NCBI GenBank assembly: GCA_963843315.1
Contig: CAWJJU010000006.1
Location: 1-64,000 of the forward strand
Source of the DNA: JAWVFM01 sp963843315
GTDB lineage: Bacteria > Actinomycetota > Thermoleophilia > Solirubrobacterales > 70-9
Reading direction: 5' to 3'
DNA length: 64,000 nt
Of this stretch, positions 10,159 to 17,556 are shown one piece after another. The notes below the pieces were generated by a model. That model made no database searches and was not told the origin of the DNA. It saw only the letters and a list, made by a program, of their open reading frames with translations. Position numbers and translations under genes: made by a program. Positions within the stretch are counted from its first letter, which is position 1, and each line of letters begins with the position of its first letter.

Positions 10159-10400
10159 CTAACCCCGGTCGGGGCCCAGGTGGGCGATGGTGCGCAGGAG
10201 CCGGCCGAGGGCTCGCAGCGAGCCCAGGGTCATGGGCGGCGTGTCGGGCTGCGGTTGCGCTCGAGCTCCCAGCGCATGCCGGCGAGTAGATCGACGTCGC
10301 GCCCGGCGCCGACCGCAATCAGGCCGGCAAGCGGCCAATCGCGCTCGGCGAGGGCAAAGCCAAAGGTGCGAGTGGTGTTTCGTCTGCTGGAAAGGGGCAT
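10159..10400 (-). pseudogene. Small unrecognised ORF between HTH protein and ImmA-like peptidase, frameshifted
   Basis: The ATG at 10400 starts a Trp/Leu-containing polypeptide (FGFALAERDWPLAGLIAVGA, then LAGMRWELERN). It closes at 10230, but one base away the reading continues as PMTLGSLRALGRLLRTIAHL, ending at 10159. This is 12 bases before the ImmA-like start, giving about 80 residues in total. No family is recognised. The only support is position in a same-strand unit and a plausible single indel, so it may be non-coding. Confidence 0.3.
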
Positions 10401-10444
10401 GGGCTGTGGGTCGGTGTGAGGGGGCTGGCCCTGACGGCTGTTCC

Positions 10445-11056
10445 TCAGCCGCCGAGGAAGAGCTCGTCGACCTCGTCCAGGGGCTCGGCGCGGCCGGGGC
10501 TTGCAGCGTCGGCCGGGAGCGCCTCTGCGGCATCGCGTGGGACGGGTGAACGCGGCTGCCTCGCCGGGAGGGACCAACGTTCGCTCTCCCGCTTCGCGCA
10601 GCGCGTCCTTGGTCGTGCCGACGATCCCCGCGAGCGCATCCAGAACCCGGTCGGAGACTCCCGTCGGCTCGAGTTGCCCGTGCTCCATCTGGTTGTAGTA
10701 GAGGGCGACCTTCTCCTCGCGACCGCCGACGCCGAGGGCCTCGGCCAGGCGCTGGACCAGCGCGTCGCGGGCGAGCTTCATCCGGTTGCGAAGCTAGGGC
10801 AGGAGCACAGGCCAGGAGCCCGAGACCCCTCGAGCGACTCGCTCAGCGAGCTCACGAGCTGCTCGGCGGGCGACCCCGCGTAAGCCTCCGGGTCCCATTC
10901 GCGCCCGGGGGCTCGCGCCAGGTAGGCGTCGATGAGGGTCGCGAGCTCGGCGCGATCGGTCCCCTCGAGCTGGTCGAGATATGGGCGCGGACTCGCGTCG
11001 CCGCCACTTCGGTGCTGCTGGATGTATTGCTCGAGAAGCCGATCGACGTCGGTCAT
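10445..11056 (-). pseudogene. HTH/XRE-like regulator paired with sigma factor and ImmA peptidase, frameshifted
   Basis: Two collinear frames make one protein of about 200 residues. Start ATG 11056 gives an acidic helical N-terminus (MTDVDRLLEQYIQQH), a Pro/Arg-rich linker and PAEQLVSSLSESLEG. The frame breaks near 10810; the continuation contains WPVLLP, then a TAG where Gln (CAG) would be expected, then LRNRMKLARDALVQRLAEAL. The next part, residues from the internal ATG at 10781, resembles an XRE-type helix-turn-helix (ALYYNQMEHGQLEP, VSDRVLDALAGIVG). A second shift near 10530 leads to the end EPLDEVDELFLGG at 10445. It lies 9 bases downstream of the sigma factor and upstream of the ImmA/IrrE peptidase, so it is a good candidate for the protease-sensitive regulator of this cassette (inference). 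Confidence 0.5.
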
Positions 11057-11065
11057 TGGGTTTGC

Positions 11066-11699
11066 CTAGCCGGAACCCTCGAGCTCGTCCCGCAGGTCCT
11101 TGCGGAAGCGGCTCGCGATCTTGTGGACGTTATCGACGGTCATGGGCGTATCCCGGTCGGGGAACTCCTCGTTCACGCGATCCGCCGTCTCCTGCGCGCC
11201 GAGGTCCTCGAAGACGTAGAGCTGCGAGAACCCGCCTGTCGTCTGGTCCATCGGCTTTAGCAGCCGGGCGATCACGTCCTCGAGGCCGACGAAGCCGCTC
11301 TCGTCGGGGGAGATTCCCGCGGGCTTGGAGTGAACGTCTTCGTCGCCCTGGTTCTCCTCGGGGAGCGGCGCGGTGTCGACGGTGCGCTCGCCCTTCCCAT
11401 AGAAGTCGGCGATGCGCCGCTGGATGATGCGGTGTGACGAGGCTCATGAACTCGCCGACGCTCGTGCCCTCGAAGCTGGCCATGACGGCCTCGGAAATGG
11501 CCTGCGAGGCGACGTCCTGTGCGTCCTCGTCGGACTTGAGCTTGAGCGACGCACGAAAGACGAGGTCGTCCCAGCGACGGAAGACGAGGATGCCGAGCGC
11601 CCTCTCCATCTCCTCCTTCTCGCCGGCATCGCGAGCCGCGACCGCGTACTCGATGAGCTCCTCGTCGTCGAGGCGGTCGAGTTCGTGGTCGGACGTCGT
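11066..11699 (-). pseudogene. ECF-like RNA polymerase sigma factor, one frameshift
   Basis: Two collinear frames form a sigma-70-family protein of about 210 residues. The first (to ATG 11609 and upstream, LDRLDDEELIEYAVAARDAG) covers region 2: WDDLVFRASLKLKSDEDAQD and GTSVGEFMSLV. One extra A at about 11437 breaks the frame; the other frame continues HRIIQRRIADFYGKGERTVD, an acidic linker, and a region 4 helix-turn-helix, DLGAQETADRVNEEFPDR with VDNVHKIASRFRKDL. It stops at TAG 11066. No ATG/GTG lies upstream of 11609 in the first frame before a stop at 11700-11702, so the true start is uncertain and another indel is possible. It is first in a minus-strand unit with an HTH protein and an ImmA/IrrE peptidase. 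Confidence 0.6.
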
Positions 11700-11702
11700 C
11701 TA

Positions 11703-12262
11703 AATGCCATCTGTCTTGTTGACGGGCGCGTGCTTCCTCGGAGCGCGAAGTTGGATACGCGCCGCCGGCACCTCCCGGAGGACCGCGCAAGATAGCGCTT
11801 GTGTCGGACGTAACTTTCGTCGGCATCGGTCCAGCGCTCTGCGAAACGGGCCTATGGCGTCAGGTCGGCCGCGGGGACGCAGACCTGACACGCATCGAGA
11901 GGCGAGGACATCGATCCTTACCCGTCAGGACAGCGGTCGGCGAACGACTCGACTCTCGTGGCTCAAGCGATCGTTCACAGGGGAGGCCCCGACGTCGCAG
12001 CGATGTCGTCGACACCCGCCACCTGTTCGACCAGCTGGCGCCGGAGCCCGTCTGGGGCGAGAGCTATCCGTTCCGCGGATCGGTGCCCTGAAGGCGCTGG
12101 ACGCGCTTCGCGCTGCCCGCACGATCCACGGCGGCCGAGGTCTGCGCCTGCCGGCACTGCTCACCGCGGAGGCGCCTCGACCGTGACGCTCACTGCCCTT
12201 TCGCCGGGGAGCCCCTTCCGGGGCGTTAGTCAGCCCGCAGCACGAACGCCACCTCGTGCATC
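11703..12262. other. Gene-free spacer of about 560 bases
   Basis: No reading frame on either strand has recognisable family features or good codon use; the longest plus-strand frames (11704-12186 and 11801-12091) are Arg/Ser-rich and look random. It must contain the promoter for the minus-strand sigma-factor unit. At its right end lies a short GC hairpin, 12211-12224 (GCCCC-TTCC-GGGGC), 39 bases beyond the epimerase stop, which may act as a terminator for that gene. Confidence 0.4.
12211..12224 (-). terminator. Weak hairpin downstream of the epimerase gene
   Basis: A perfect 5-bp GC stem with a 4-base loop, placed 39 bases after the stop of the minus-strand epimerase. There is no T-run, which is common for Actinobacteria. 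The assignment is based on position only. Confidence 0.3.
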
Positions 12263-13158
12263 TCAGCCGAGCTGCGCGATCGCGTCGGGCACGCCCTCGC
12301 GCGCCGTTGCGAACCGCGGCGACCAGCCGAGCTCGGACTTGATGCGGGCGTTGGAGCTCTTCGCCGAGCGGGTGGCGGCGCGGACGGGGTCGGCGCCCGC
12401 GGCGAGGCGGGCGAGCCAGGCCGGGATGCGGCGGGGTGGGCCCTTGCCGAGGGCCTCGGCGGTGAGGGCGACGAAGTCGTAGTAGTGGATCGGCTCGTCG
12501 TCGACCACGTGGTAGGTGGAGCCGGCGGGGGCGCGCTCGGCGGCGTCGACGCAGGCGCGCGCCACGTCCTCGACCCGCACCACGTCCCACCAGTTCTGGC
12601 CGGAGCCGACGACGGCGAAGCGGCCGGGCTGGCGGATGCGGTCGACGATCTCCTCGACGTACCAGCCGCCGGGCCCGTAGACGTGGCTGGGCCTGCATGA
12701 TCACGTCCTCGAGCTTGGACTCCCGCAGCATCCGCTCGCCCTCCTGCTTGGAGCGGCCGTACTCGGTCTCGACGGGAAGCTTCGAGTCCTCGGTGAGCAC
12801 CTCGCCCTTCGCGTCGCCGGTGACGACGGTCGAGGAGAAGACGAGGCGGCGCACGCCCGCGGCCTCGCAGGCCGCGATGAGGACGCGGGTGCCGTCGACG
12901 TTGACCGCGCGGATCTTCGCCGGGTCGCGCTGCGAGGCGATCTCGGCCGCGAGGTGAAAGACGCACTCGGGCGCGACCTGCGAGACGGCGGCGGTGAGCC
13001 GTTCGGCGTCGGTGAGGTCGCCGGCGACGGCGGTGCAGTCGGACGGCTCGGAGCCCGGGCGGCGAACGAGCGCGTGGACGTCGTGGCCGCGCTCCAGGAG
13101 CTCAGCCGCAGACCACCTTGCCGAGGAAGCCGCTGGCGCCGGTGACGAGAACCTTCAC
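12263..13158 (-). pseudogene. NAD-dependent epimerase/dehydratase (extended SDR), two frameshifts
   Basis: GTG 13158 starts VKVLVTGASGFLGKVV, the Rossmann TGxxGxxG motif. One extra base near 13105 breaks the frame; a paralogous 5' end at 16157-16306 shows the unshifted version. Reading continues as GVRRLVFSSTVVTGDAKGEV and YGRSKQEGERML (catalytic YxxxK, about 12775), breaks again near 12697, and resumes as PGGWYVEEIVDRIRQPG, VRVEDVARACVDAAE, HVVDDEPIHYYDF and the C-terminal ELGWSPRFATAREGVPDAI. The order and the total length of about 298 residues fit nucleotide-sugar or steroid/aldehyde-type SDR epimerases. The substrate is unknown. Confidence 0.68.
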
Positions 13159-13228
13159 GGTGTCGACTCTATTCGGGGAGGGAGAAGTTGCTCGACCGGG
13201 TGATGGCCTCCTTCGAGTGAGACCTGGG

Positions 13229-13238
13229 TGTCCGGACA
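13229..13238. promoter_or_regulatory. Palindromic operator candidate for the DUF1778/GNAT module
   Basis: A perfect 10-bp inverted repeat, TGTCCGGACA, 43 bases before the antitoxin ATG at 13282 and followed by TTGTCTGTACAG. DUF1778 antitoxins are ribbon-helix-helix proteins that repress their own operons by binding such palindromes; this assignment is inference. Confidence 0.4.
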
Positions 13239-13281
13239 TTGTCTGTACAGTTCCGTGAGCGCGATATCGCAAAGACGCGGC

Positions 13282-13563
13282 ATGACCACAAAGAGCAACA
13301 AGAGTCGGGAACTTCGCTGGGACCTGCGAGTCGCCGAGTCCGAGGATGCCCTGGTGCGGACGGCGTCGGATAGCGCGGAGACGACCTTCACGAGCTTTGT
13401 GCGTGACGCGGCGGTCAACGAGGCCAAGCGGGTGCTGGCCGATCGCACGACATTCGAGCTGGATGACGCCGACTGGCGACGCTTCAACGAGCTGCTCGAT
13501 CGGCCTGCCCGGGTACCGGAGGGTCTTCGCGACCTCTTCTCCAGGCCGAGCGTCTTCGAGTAG
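13282..13563 (+). CDS. DUF1778-family (TacA-like) antitoxin
   Basis: A 93-residue protein with an N-terminal ribbon-helix-helix-like segment (LRWDLRVAESEDALVRTA, then TTFTSFVRDAAVNEA), where the short strand and two helices expected for DNA binding are visible. The C-terminus (ELDDADWRRFNELLDRP) matches the toxin-neutralising tail of DUF1778 proteins. It is followed after 11 bases by a GNAT acetyltransferase, the classic TacA/TacT arrangement in which the toxin acetylates aminoacyl-tRNA. The ATG at 13282 is chosen; an in-frame GTG at 13228 would overlap the operator candidate. Expression is probably autoregulated through the palindrome at 13229-13238. Confidence 0.85.
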   Translation: MTTKSNKSRELRWDLRVAESEDALVRTASDSAETTFTSFVRDAAVNEAKRVLADRTTFELDDADWRRFNELLDRPARVPEGLRDLFSRPSVFE

Positions 13564-13574
13564 ACCGGGATCTG

Positions 13575-14084
13575 GTGGCCTACCGAGGGCCGGAGCCGCT
13601 CGAGCCGCGGCACGAGCGTGGTGAATTCAACTGCGGCGAGGACTCCCTTGACGATTGGCTACACCGTCATGCCCCCGGAGCGATGGCCGACGGCTCGGCT
13701 CGGGTGTTCGTCACTACGGAAGATGCCTCGCGGGTCGTCGGCTTCTACGCGCTTGCGGCATCTTCCGTCGCTTCCCGGAACGCGACGGAGCGCGCGCTCA
13801 AAGGTCAGCCGGCGGACCGAGCGGTTCCAGCGGTGCTCCTGGCGAGGCTTGCGGTTGATAGCCGCCACCAAGGCCGCGGCCTCGGCACGTCGCTCCTTCA
13901 GGATGCCCTTCTGCGCATTGCCGGTGCCGGCCAGGAGATCGGCGTCCGAGTCGTGCTGGTCCATGCGCTGGGCGAGCGACAGCGCGCGTGGTATGAGCGA
14001 TTTGGATTCGAGAGCTCCCCGACGGATCCCCTTCACCTGATCCTTCTCATGAAGGATCTTCTGAAGCTGGTGGCTGAGTGCTAG
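13575..14084 (+). CDS. GNAT-family acetyltransferase toxin (TacT-like)
   Basis: A 169-residue protein from GTG 13575. The N-terminus EPRHERGEFNCGEDSLDDWL carries the F.CG...LD.WL signature of TacT/AtaT-like toxins. The acetyl-CoA site is LLARLAVDSRHQGRGLGTSL (the R/Q-x-x-G-x-G/A pyrophosphate loop), and the C-terminal WYERFGFESSP with a nearby Tyr fits the catalytic region. These enzymes acetylate aminoacyl-tRNA to block translation. It is paired with the DUF1778 antitoxin 11 bases upstream. Its stop shares the tetranucleotide CTAG (14081-14084) with the convergent rocD. Confidence 0.86.
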   Translation: MAYRGPEPLEPRHERGEFNCGEDSLDDWLHRHAPGAMADGSARVFVTTEDASRVVGFYALAASSVASRNATERALKGQPADRAVPAVLLARLAVDSRHQGRGLGTSLLQDALLRIAGAGQEIGVRVVLVHALGERQRAWYERFGFESSPTDPLHLILLMKDLLKLVAEC

Positions 14085-15298
14085 AGCCCGGCGAGCACCT
14101 GATTGACCCGCTCGAGCAGCCAGTCGAGCTCGTCGGGGCTCGTCGTCAGCGGCGGCGCGAAGCGGATGGTGCGTTTCTGGGTTTCCTTGGCGAGGACTCC
14201 GGCTTCCATCAGGCGCTCGCAGGCGGTCCGGGCGTGGGCGTGGTCGGGGTGGATGTCGACGCCGATCCAGAGGCCTCGCTGGCGGATCTCCTTGACGGCG
14301 GGGTGTGCGGCGGACTGAAGGGATTCGCGGAAGCGCGCGCCGAGCTCGGTGGCGTTGCGCTCGAGCTCGCCGTCGGCCAGCAGGTCGAGGACCTCCAGGG
14401 CGACCGCGCAGGCGAGCGGGTTGCCGCCGAAGGTGCTGCCGTGCTGGCCCGGCTTGAAGAGGCCGAGGACCTCGTCGCTGCCGACCACGGCGGAGACGGG
14501 GAGGATGCCGCCGCCGAGGGCCTTGCCGAGGAGCAGGAGGTCGGGGCTGACGTCCTCGTGGTCGCAGGCGAGCATGCGGCCGGTGCGGCCGAGGCCCGAC
14601 TGGATCTCGTCGGCGACGAGGAGCACGCCGGCGCGGTCGCAGAGCTCGCGGGCGCCGCGCAGGTAGCCGTCGGGGGGAATGATCACGCCGGCCTCGCCCT
14701 GGATCGGCTCGACCAGGAAGGCGACGGTGTCGTCGTCGAGCGCGGCCTCGAGCGCGTCGAGGTCGCCGAAGGGGATGCTCTCGAAGCCGGGGGTGTAGGG
14801 GCCGAAGCCGTCGCGGGCGCCGGGGTCGCTGGAGAAGGAGATGAGGGTGGTGGTGCGGCCGTGGAAGTTCCCTGCGCAGACGACGATCTTGGCGCGCCCG
14901 GGCGCGACGCCCTTGGCCTCGTAGCCCCACTTGCGCGCGGCCTTGATCGCGGTCTCGACGGCCTCGGCGCCGGTGTTCATCGGCAGCACGCGGTCCTTCG
15001 CGAACGTCTGGGCGAGGCGGCGGCAGAGCTCGCCGAGCTGGTCGTTCAGGAAGGCGCGGCTGGTGAGGGTGACCCGGTCGAGCTGGCGGTGCGCGGCCGC
15101 CACCAGGCGCGGATGGCGGTGGCCGAAGTTGAGCGCCGAGTAGGCGGAGAGGGCGTCGAAGTAGCGGCGGCCCTCGACGTCCTCCACCCACGAGCCCTCG
15201 CCGCGGGCGATGACGACCGGCAGCGGGTTGTAGTTGTGGACGCCGAACTCGGCCTCGAGCTGGGCCGGATCGGCGCGACCGGTTTGCTCCATTCCCAC
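14081..15298 (-). CDS. rocD: Ornithine--oxo-acid aminotransferase
   Basis: A PLP-dependent class III aminotransferase of 405 residues that converts ornithine plus 2-oxoglutarate to glutamate-5-semialdehyde plus glutamate. Visible motifs are the N-terminal EFGVHNYNPLPVVIARGEGS, characteristic of OAT, the PLP phosphate site NTGAEAVETAIK, the aromatic ring stack region CAGNFHGRT, VLLVADEIQSGLGRTGR with the PLP-binding Asp, and the Schiff-base Lys in LLLGKALGGGILPVSAV. The first ATG is at 15298, with a second at 15292. Length and collinearity are normal and there are no lesions. It is flanked by two TA modules on the other strand, with which it has no obvious functional link. It supports arginine/ornithine use as nitrogen source or proline synthesis. 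Confidence 0.93.
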   Translation of the reverse strand: MGMEQTGRADPAQLEAEFGVHNYNPLPVVIARGEGSWVEDVEGRRYFDALSAYSALNFGHRHPRLVAAAHRQLDRVTLTSRAFLNDQLGELCRRLAQTFAKDRVLPMNTGAEAVETAIKAARKWGYEAKGVAPGRAKIVVCAGNFHGRTTTLISFSSDPGARDGFGPYTPGFESIPFGDLDALEAALDDDTVAFLVEPIQGEAGVIIPPDGYLRGARELCDRAGVLLVADEIQSGLGRTGRMLACDHEDVSPDLLLLGKALGGGILPVSAVVGSDEVLGLFKPGQHGSTFGGNPLACAVALEVLDLLADGELERNATELGARFRESLQSAAHPAVKEIRQRGLWIGVDIHPDHAHARTACERLMEAGVLAKETQKRTIRFAPPLTTSPDELDWLLERVNQVLAGL

Positions 15299-15369
15299 AA
15301 GTGTCGCTCAGCGGGCGGTTACCCGCGGCTAGGGACGGGCCAGGTCATCGATAGGCGTGTGCCAACAAA

Positions 15370-15410
15370 TATGACTTATATGACCATAGTCCTGTGATCT
15401 GTATGATCTG
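15370..15410 (+). promoter_or_regulatory. vapBC promoter with two sets of 9-bp-spaced direct repeats
   Basis: An AT-rich patch before the VapB start. A -10-like TATGAT lies at 15402-15407 and a -35-like ATGACC at 15380-15385 with a 16-base spacer. The predicted transcript start falls at or just before the ATG at 15418, so the mRNA is probably leaderless or nearly so. TATGAC occurs at 15370-15375 and 15379-15384, and TGATCTG at 15395-15401 and 15404-15410; both pairs have a 9-bp period and cover the promoter elements. They are probably VapB/VapBC operator sites (inference). Confidence 0.5.
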
Positions 15411-15417
15411 AACGGTT

Positions 15418-15705
15418 ATGGTGAGCGTCGGCGTGGCTCAGCTCAAGGCGAAGCTCAGCGAGTACCTGGCGCGGGTCCGGGCCGGCGAGGAGGTGCTCAT
15501 CACCGACCACGGCCGACCCGTGGCGAGGATCGTCGCCGCCAAGGATGAGGAAGATCAGCATCAGGCGGACCTGGAGCGCCGCGGGCTGATAAAGCGAGGG
15601 GCCGGGGTGATGCCCGACGGCTTCTTCGACATGCCGAGGCCGACCCTTGCCGACGGTTTCACTCTGTCCGAAGCCGTGATCGAGGAGCGCCGCGAGGGGC
15701 GCTGA
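15418..15705 (+). CDS. vapB: VapB-type antitoxin, Phd/YefM family
   Basis: A 95-residue protein. The N-terminal half (VGVAQLKAKLSEYLARVRAG, then LITDHGRPVARIV) is the Phd/YefM DNA-binding fold with its usual E.V.ITD.GRPVA motif. The C-terminal acidic/aromatic tail (GFFDMPRPTLADGFTLSEAV) is the toxin-wrapping segment. The PIN toxin starts three bases after the stop, so translation is coupled. The ATG at 15418 is within about ten bases of a -10-like box, suggesting a leaderless message. Confidence 0.88.
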   Translation: MVSVGVAQLKAKLSEYLARVRAGEEVLITDHGRPVARIVAAKDEEDQHQADLERRGLIKRGAGVMPDGFFDMPRPTLADGFTLSEAVIEERREGR

Positions 15706-15708
15706 CCC

Positions 15709-16137
15709 ATGCGCTTCTGGGATACGTCCGCGCTGGTAGCTCTCTTCGCTCCGGAGCCGCGAAGCGCCGAGCTCATGGATCTCGGTCGAGCCGAGCCGGC
15801 GATGTCCGTGTGGTGGGGCACACGAGTTGAATGTGTTTCGGCGGTGCGACGCAGGGAGCGTGAGGGAAAATTCGACGCCCGGGGGGCCCAGCAAGCTCTC
15901 GAGTTGCTCCGCCAGATCAGCGACGCGTGGACCGAGGTCATGCCGGGAGAGCAACTTCGAGTTCAAGCTGAGCGCCTACTCGCGGTGCACCCCTTGAGGG
16001 GAGGCGATGCGCTGCAACTCGCGGCTGCGATGACCTGGCGTGACCTGCCCGACGCCCGCCGTGATTTCGTCTGCCTCGACGAGCGCCTTCGCGACGCGGC
16101 TGCACGCGAGGGGTTCGCGCTTCTGCCAGAAAGCTGA
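15709..16137 (+). CDS. vapC: VapC-type PIN-domain ribonuclease toxin
   Basis: A 142-residue PIN domain. The catalytic acidic residues are visible in order: RFWDTSALVALF (first Asp), VWWGTRVECVSAVRRRE (Glu in the second helix), HPLRGGDALQLAAAM (third Asp) and DFVCLDERLRDAA (fourth Asp). VapC toxins cleave tRNA or rRNA and are held inactive by the cognate antitoxin encoded immediately upstream. The frame is intact and of normal length. It is followed by a truncated copy of an epimerase 5' end on the other strand. Confidence 0.9.
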   Translation: MRFWDTSALVALFAPEPRSAELMDLGRAEPAMSVWWGTRVECVSAVRRREREGKFDARGAQQALELLRQISDAWTEVMPGEQLRVQAERLLAVHPLRGGDALQLAAAMTWRDLPDARRDFVCLDERLRDAAAREGFALLPES

Positions 16138-16156
16138 CGCGCCAGCTTTCAGCGGG

Positions 16157-16306
16157 TCATCGACCGCTCGATCTGAGCCCCGCGGCGCTGCCAGCGACCC
16201 GGCGCCTTCGCAATACTCGGCACATGGCGTCGTGGCCGCGCTCGGAGAGCTCGGCGCAGACCACCCCGCCGAGAAAGCCGCTGGCGCCGGTGACGAGAAC
16301 CCTCAC
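16157..16306 (-). pseudogene. Truncated partial copy of the epimerase gene 5' end
   Basis: GTG 16306 starts VRVLVTGASGFLGGVVCAEL, then SERGHD, after which homology is lost and the frame runs to a stop at 16157. About 90 bases (16223-16320, including bases upstream of the start) closely resemble the start of the epimerase gene at about 13080-13172, in the same orientation. Only the Rossmann motif is present, so it cannot be a working enzyme. It shows what the corresponding part of the 13158 gene looks like without its indel. The two copies flank the DUF1778/GNAT, rocD and vapBC block as direct repeats. Confidence 0.65.
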
Positions 16307-16364
16307 GGCGCGAGTCTATGCGCGGGATCGCACCGGGCCGAGCGGGGGGCGTTAGGCTGGGTCC

Positions 16365-17516
16365 TTGCGAGCCAGGTTCACACGAGTCGGGGGTGTGTCG
16401 TTGGCGATGCTCGCCTTGGGCGGCGGGTTGGCGGCGGCGCGCGCCGGTTCGGGCTTCAGCGCGCCCAAGCACTACCCCGTCAACGCCAACTCGCTCGAGA
16501 ACATCGCCATCGCCGACCTAAACGGCGACGGGCGCAAAGACATCATCACGAGCAGCGAGCTGAGCGAGGAGCTCCTCATCCTCTACGGGAACAGGACCGG
16601 CTTCAGCCCGGCGCAGCCCGTGCCCGTCGGCGTCGACCCGCATTTCTTCGCGGTCCACGACATGAACGGCGACAAGCGCCCGGACCTCGTCGTCGACGAC
16701 CCCAATCCCACGGGCCAGGTCCTCGTGCTCCTGGCCAAGCGCCACGGCTTCGCGGATCCCGTTGCCTACCCCGCGGGCGCATCGCCGCAGGAGCTGGCGA
16801 TCGGCGACCTCAACGGCGACGGGCATCCCGACGTCGTGACCCCGAACCCCGCGGACAACGCCGTCTCGGTGCTGCTCGGCACGAAGCACGGGACGCTCAA
16901 GGCGCCGCGGCCACACACGACCGACTCGCCGTTCCGCGTGGTCACCGGCGACTTCAACGGCGACGGCAAGCTCGACGTCGCCACGTCCACCTACGAGAAC
17001 GGCAACGACCAATTCGTCAACGTGCTCAAGGGCAATGGGAAGGGCGGGCTGAAGCCGGGGCCCAGCTTCGATCTGGGCATGCCCCGCGTCCGCGGTCTGA
17101 TGGCGGGCCGTTTCACCGCAGATCGCCGGCCGGACATCGTCGCCACGGGATGCGGCGTTGCCGACCCCTCCGTGCTGCTGATCGCCAACGGCAAGCACGG
17201 GCTGAAACCGCCCGAGAGCTTCCTCAATTCCGACGGGGCGTGCGGCGACTTCGCCGCCGCCGGGGACCTCAACGGCGACGGCCGCGCGGACGTGGTCACC
17301 GTCCTGAACTACAACGGACCCGACTCGGGTGACGTGTCGGTTCTCTACGCGAAGCGCGGCGGCTTCGCCAAGGCGAAGGTCTACGGCGGCACGAGCCTCA
17401 CGGCCTCGGATCCGTACTCGGTGGCCGTCGGCCGAGTGAACGGCGACAAGCACCCGGACATCGCCTACCCGGACTACGACGGCGCCCAGGTGACCGTCTT
17501 CCACGGCAAGGGCTGA
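16365..17516 (+). CDS. Secreted FG-GAP/VCBS repeat protein
   Basis: A 383-residue protein from TTG 16365 with an N-terminal signal-like segment (VSLAMLALGGGLAAARAGSG) and about seven repeats of roughly 50 residues. Each repeat carries an integrin-type Ca-binding loop such as ADLNGDGRKDI, HDMNGDKRPDL, GDLNGDGHPDV, GDFNGDGKLDV, GDLNGDGRADV and GRVNGDKHPDI. This predicts an extracellular beta-propeller. The protein is exported and likely binds ligands or surfaces; no enzymatic motif is present. A clear paralogue lies at 36656-37796. It ends in a bidirectional hairpin facing the convergent Zn-UBP gene. Confidence 0.83.
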   Translation: MRARFTRVGGVSLAMLALGGGLAAARAGSGFSAPKHYPVNANSLENIAIADLNGDGRKDIITSSELSEELLILYGNRTGFSPAQPVPVGVDPHFFAVHDMNGDKRPDLVVDDPNPTGQVLVLLAKRHGFADPVAYPAGASPQELAIGDLNGDGHPDVVTPNPADNAVSVLLGTKHGTLKAPRPHTTDSPFRVVTGDFNGDGKLDVATSTYENGNDQFVNVLKGNGKGGLKPGPSFDLGMPRVRGLMAGRFTADRRPDIVATGCGVADPSVLLIANGKHGLKPPESFLNSDGACGDFAAAGDLNGDGRADVVTVLNYNGPDSGDVSVLYAKRGGFAKAKVYGGTSLTASDPYSVAVGRVNGDKHPDIAYPDYDGAQVTVFHGKG

Positions 17517-17556
17517 GCCGGCGCCTCGACCAGCGAGGTTGCTCAGCTCGCCGGCT
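17516..17556. terminator. Bidirectional terminator between convergent genes
   Basis: Outer stem AGCCGGCG (17516-17523) with CGCCGGCT (17549-17556) and an inner stem CCTCG/CGAGG at 17524-17538. It overlaps the stop regions of both the FG-GAP gene and the minus-strand Zn-UBP gene, so it probably terminates both transcripts. There is no T-run. Confidence 0.55.

Noticed and set aside
11704..12186. Plus-strand ORF in the spacer between sigma factor and epimerase
   Set aside because: Arg/Ser-rich random-looking sequence, no ribosome site, no family resemblance.
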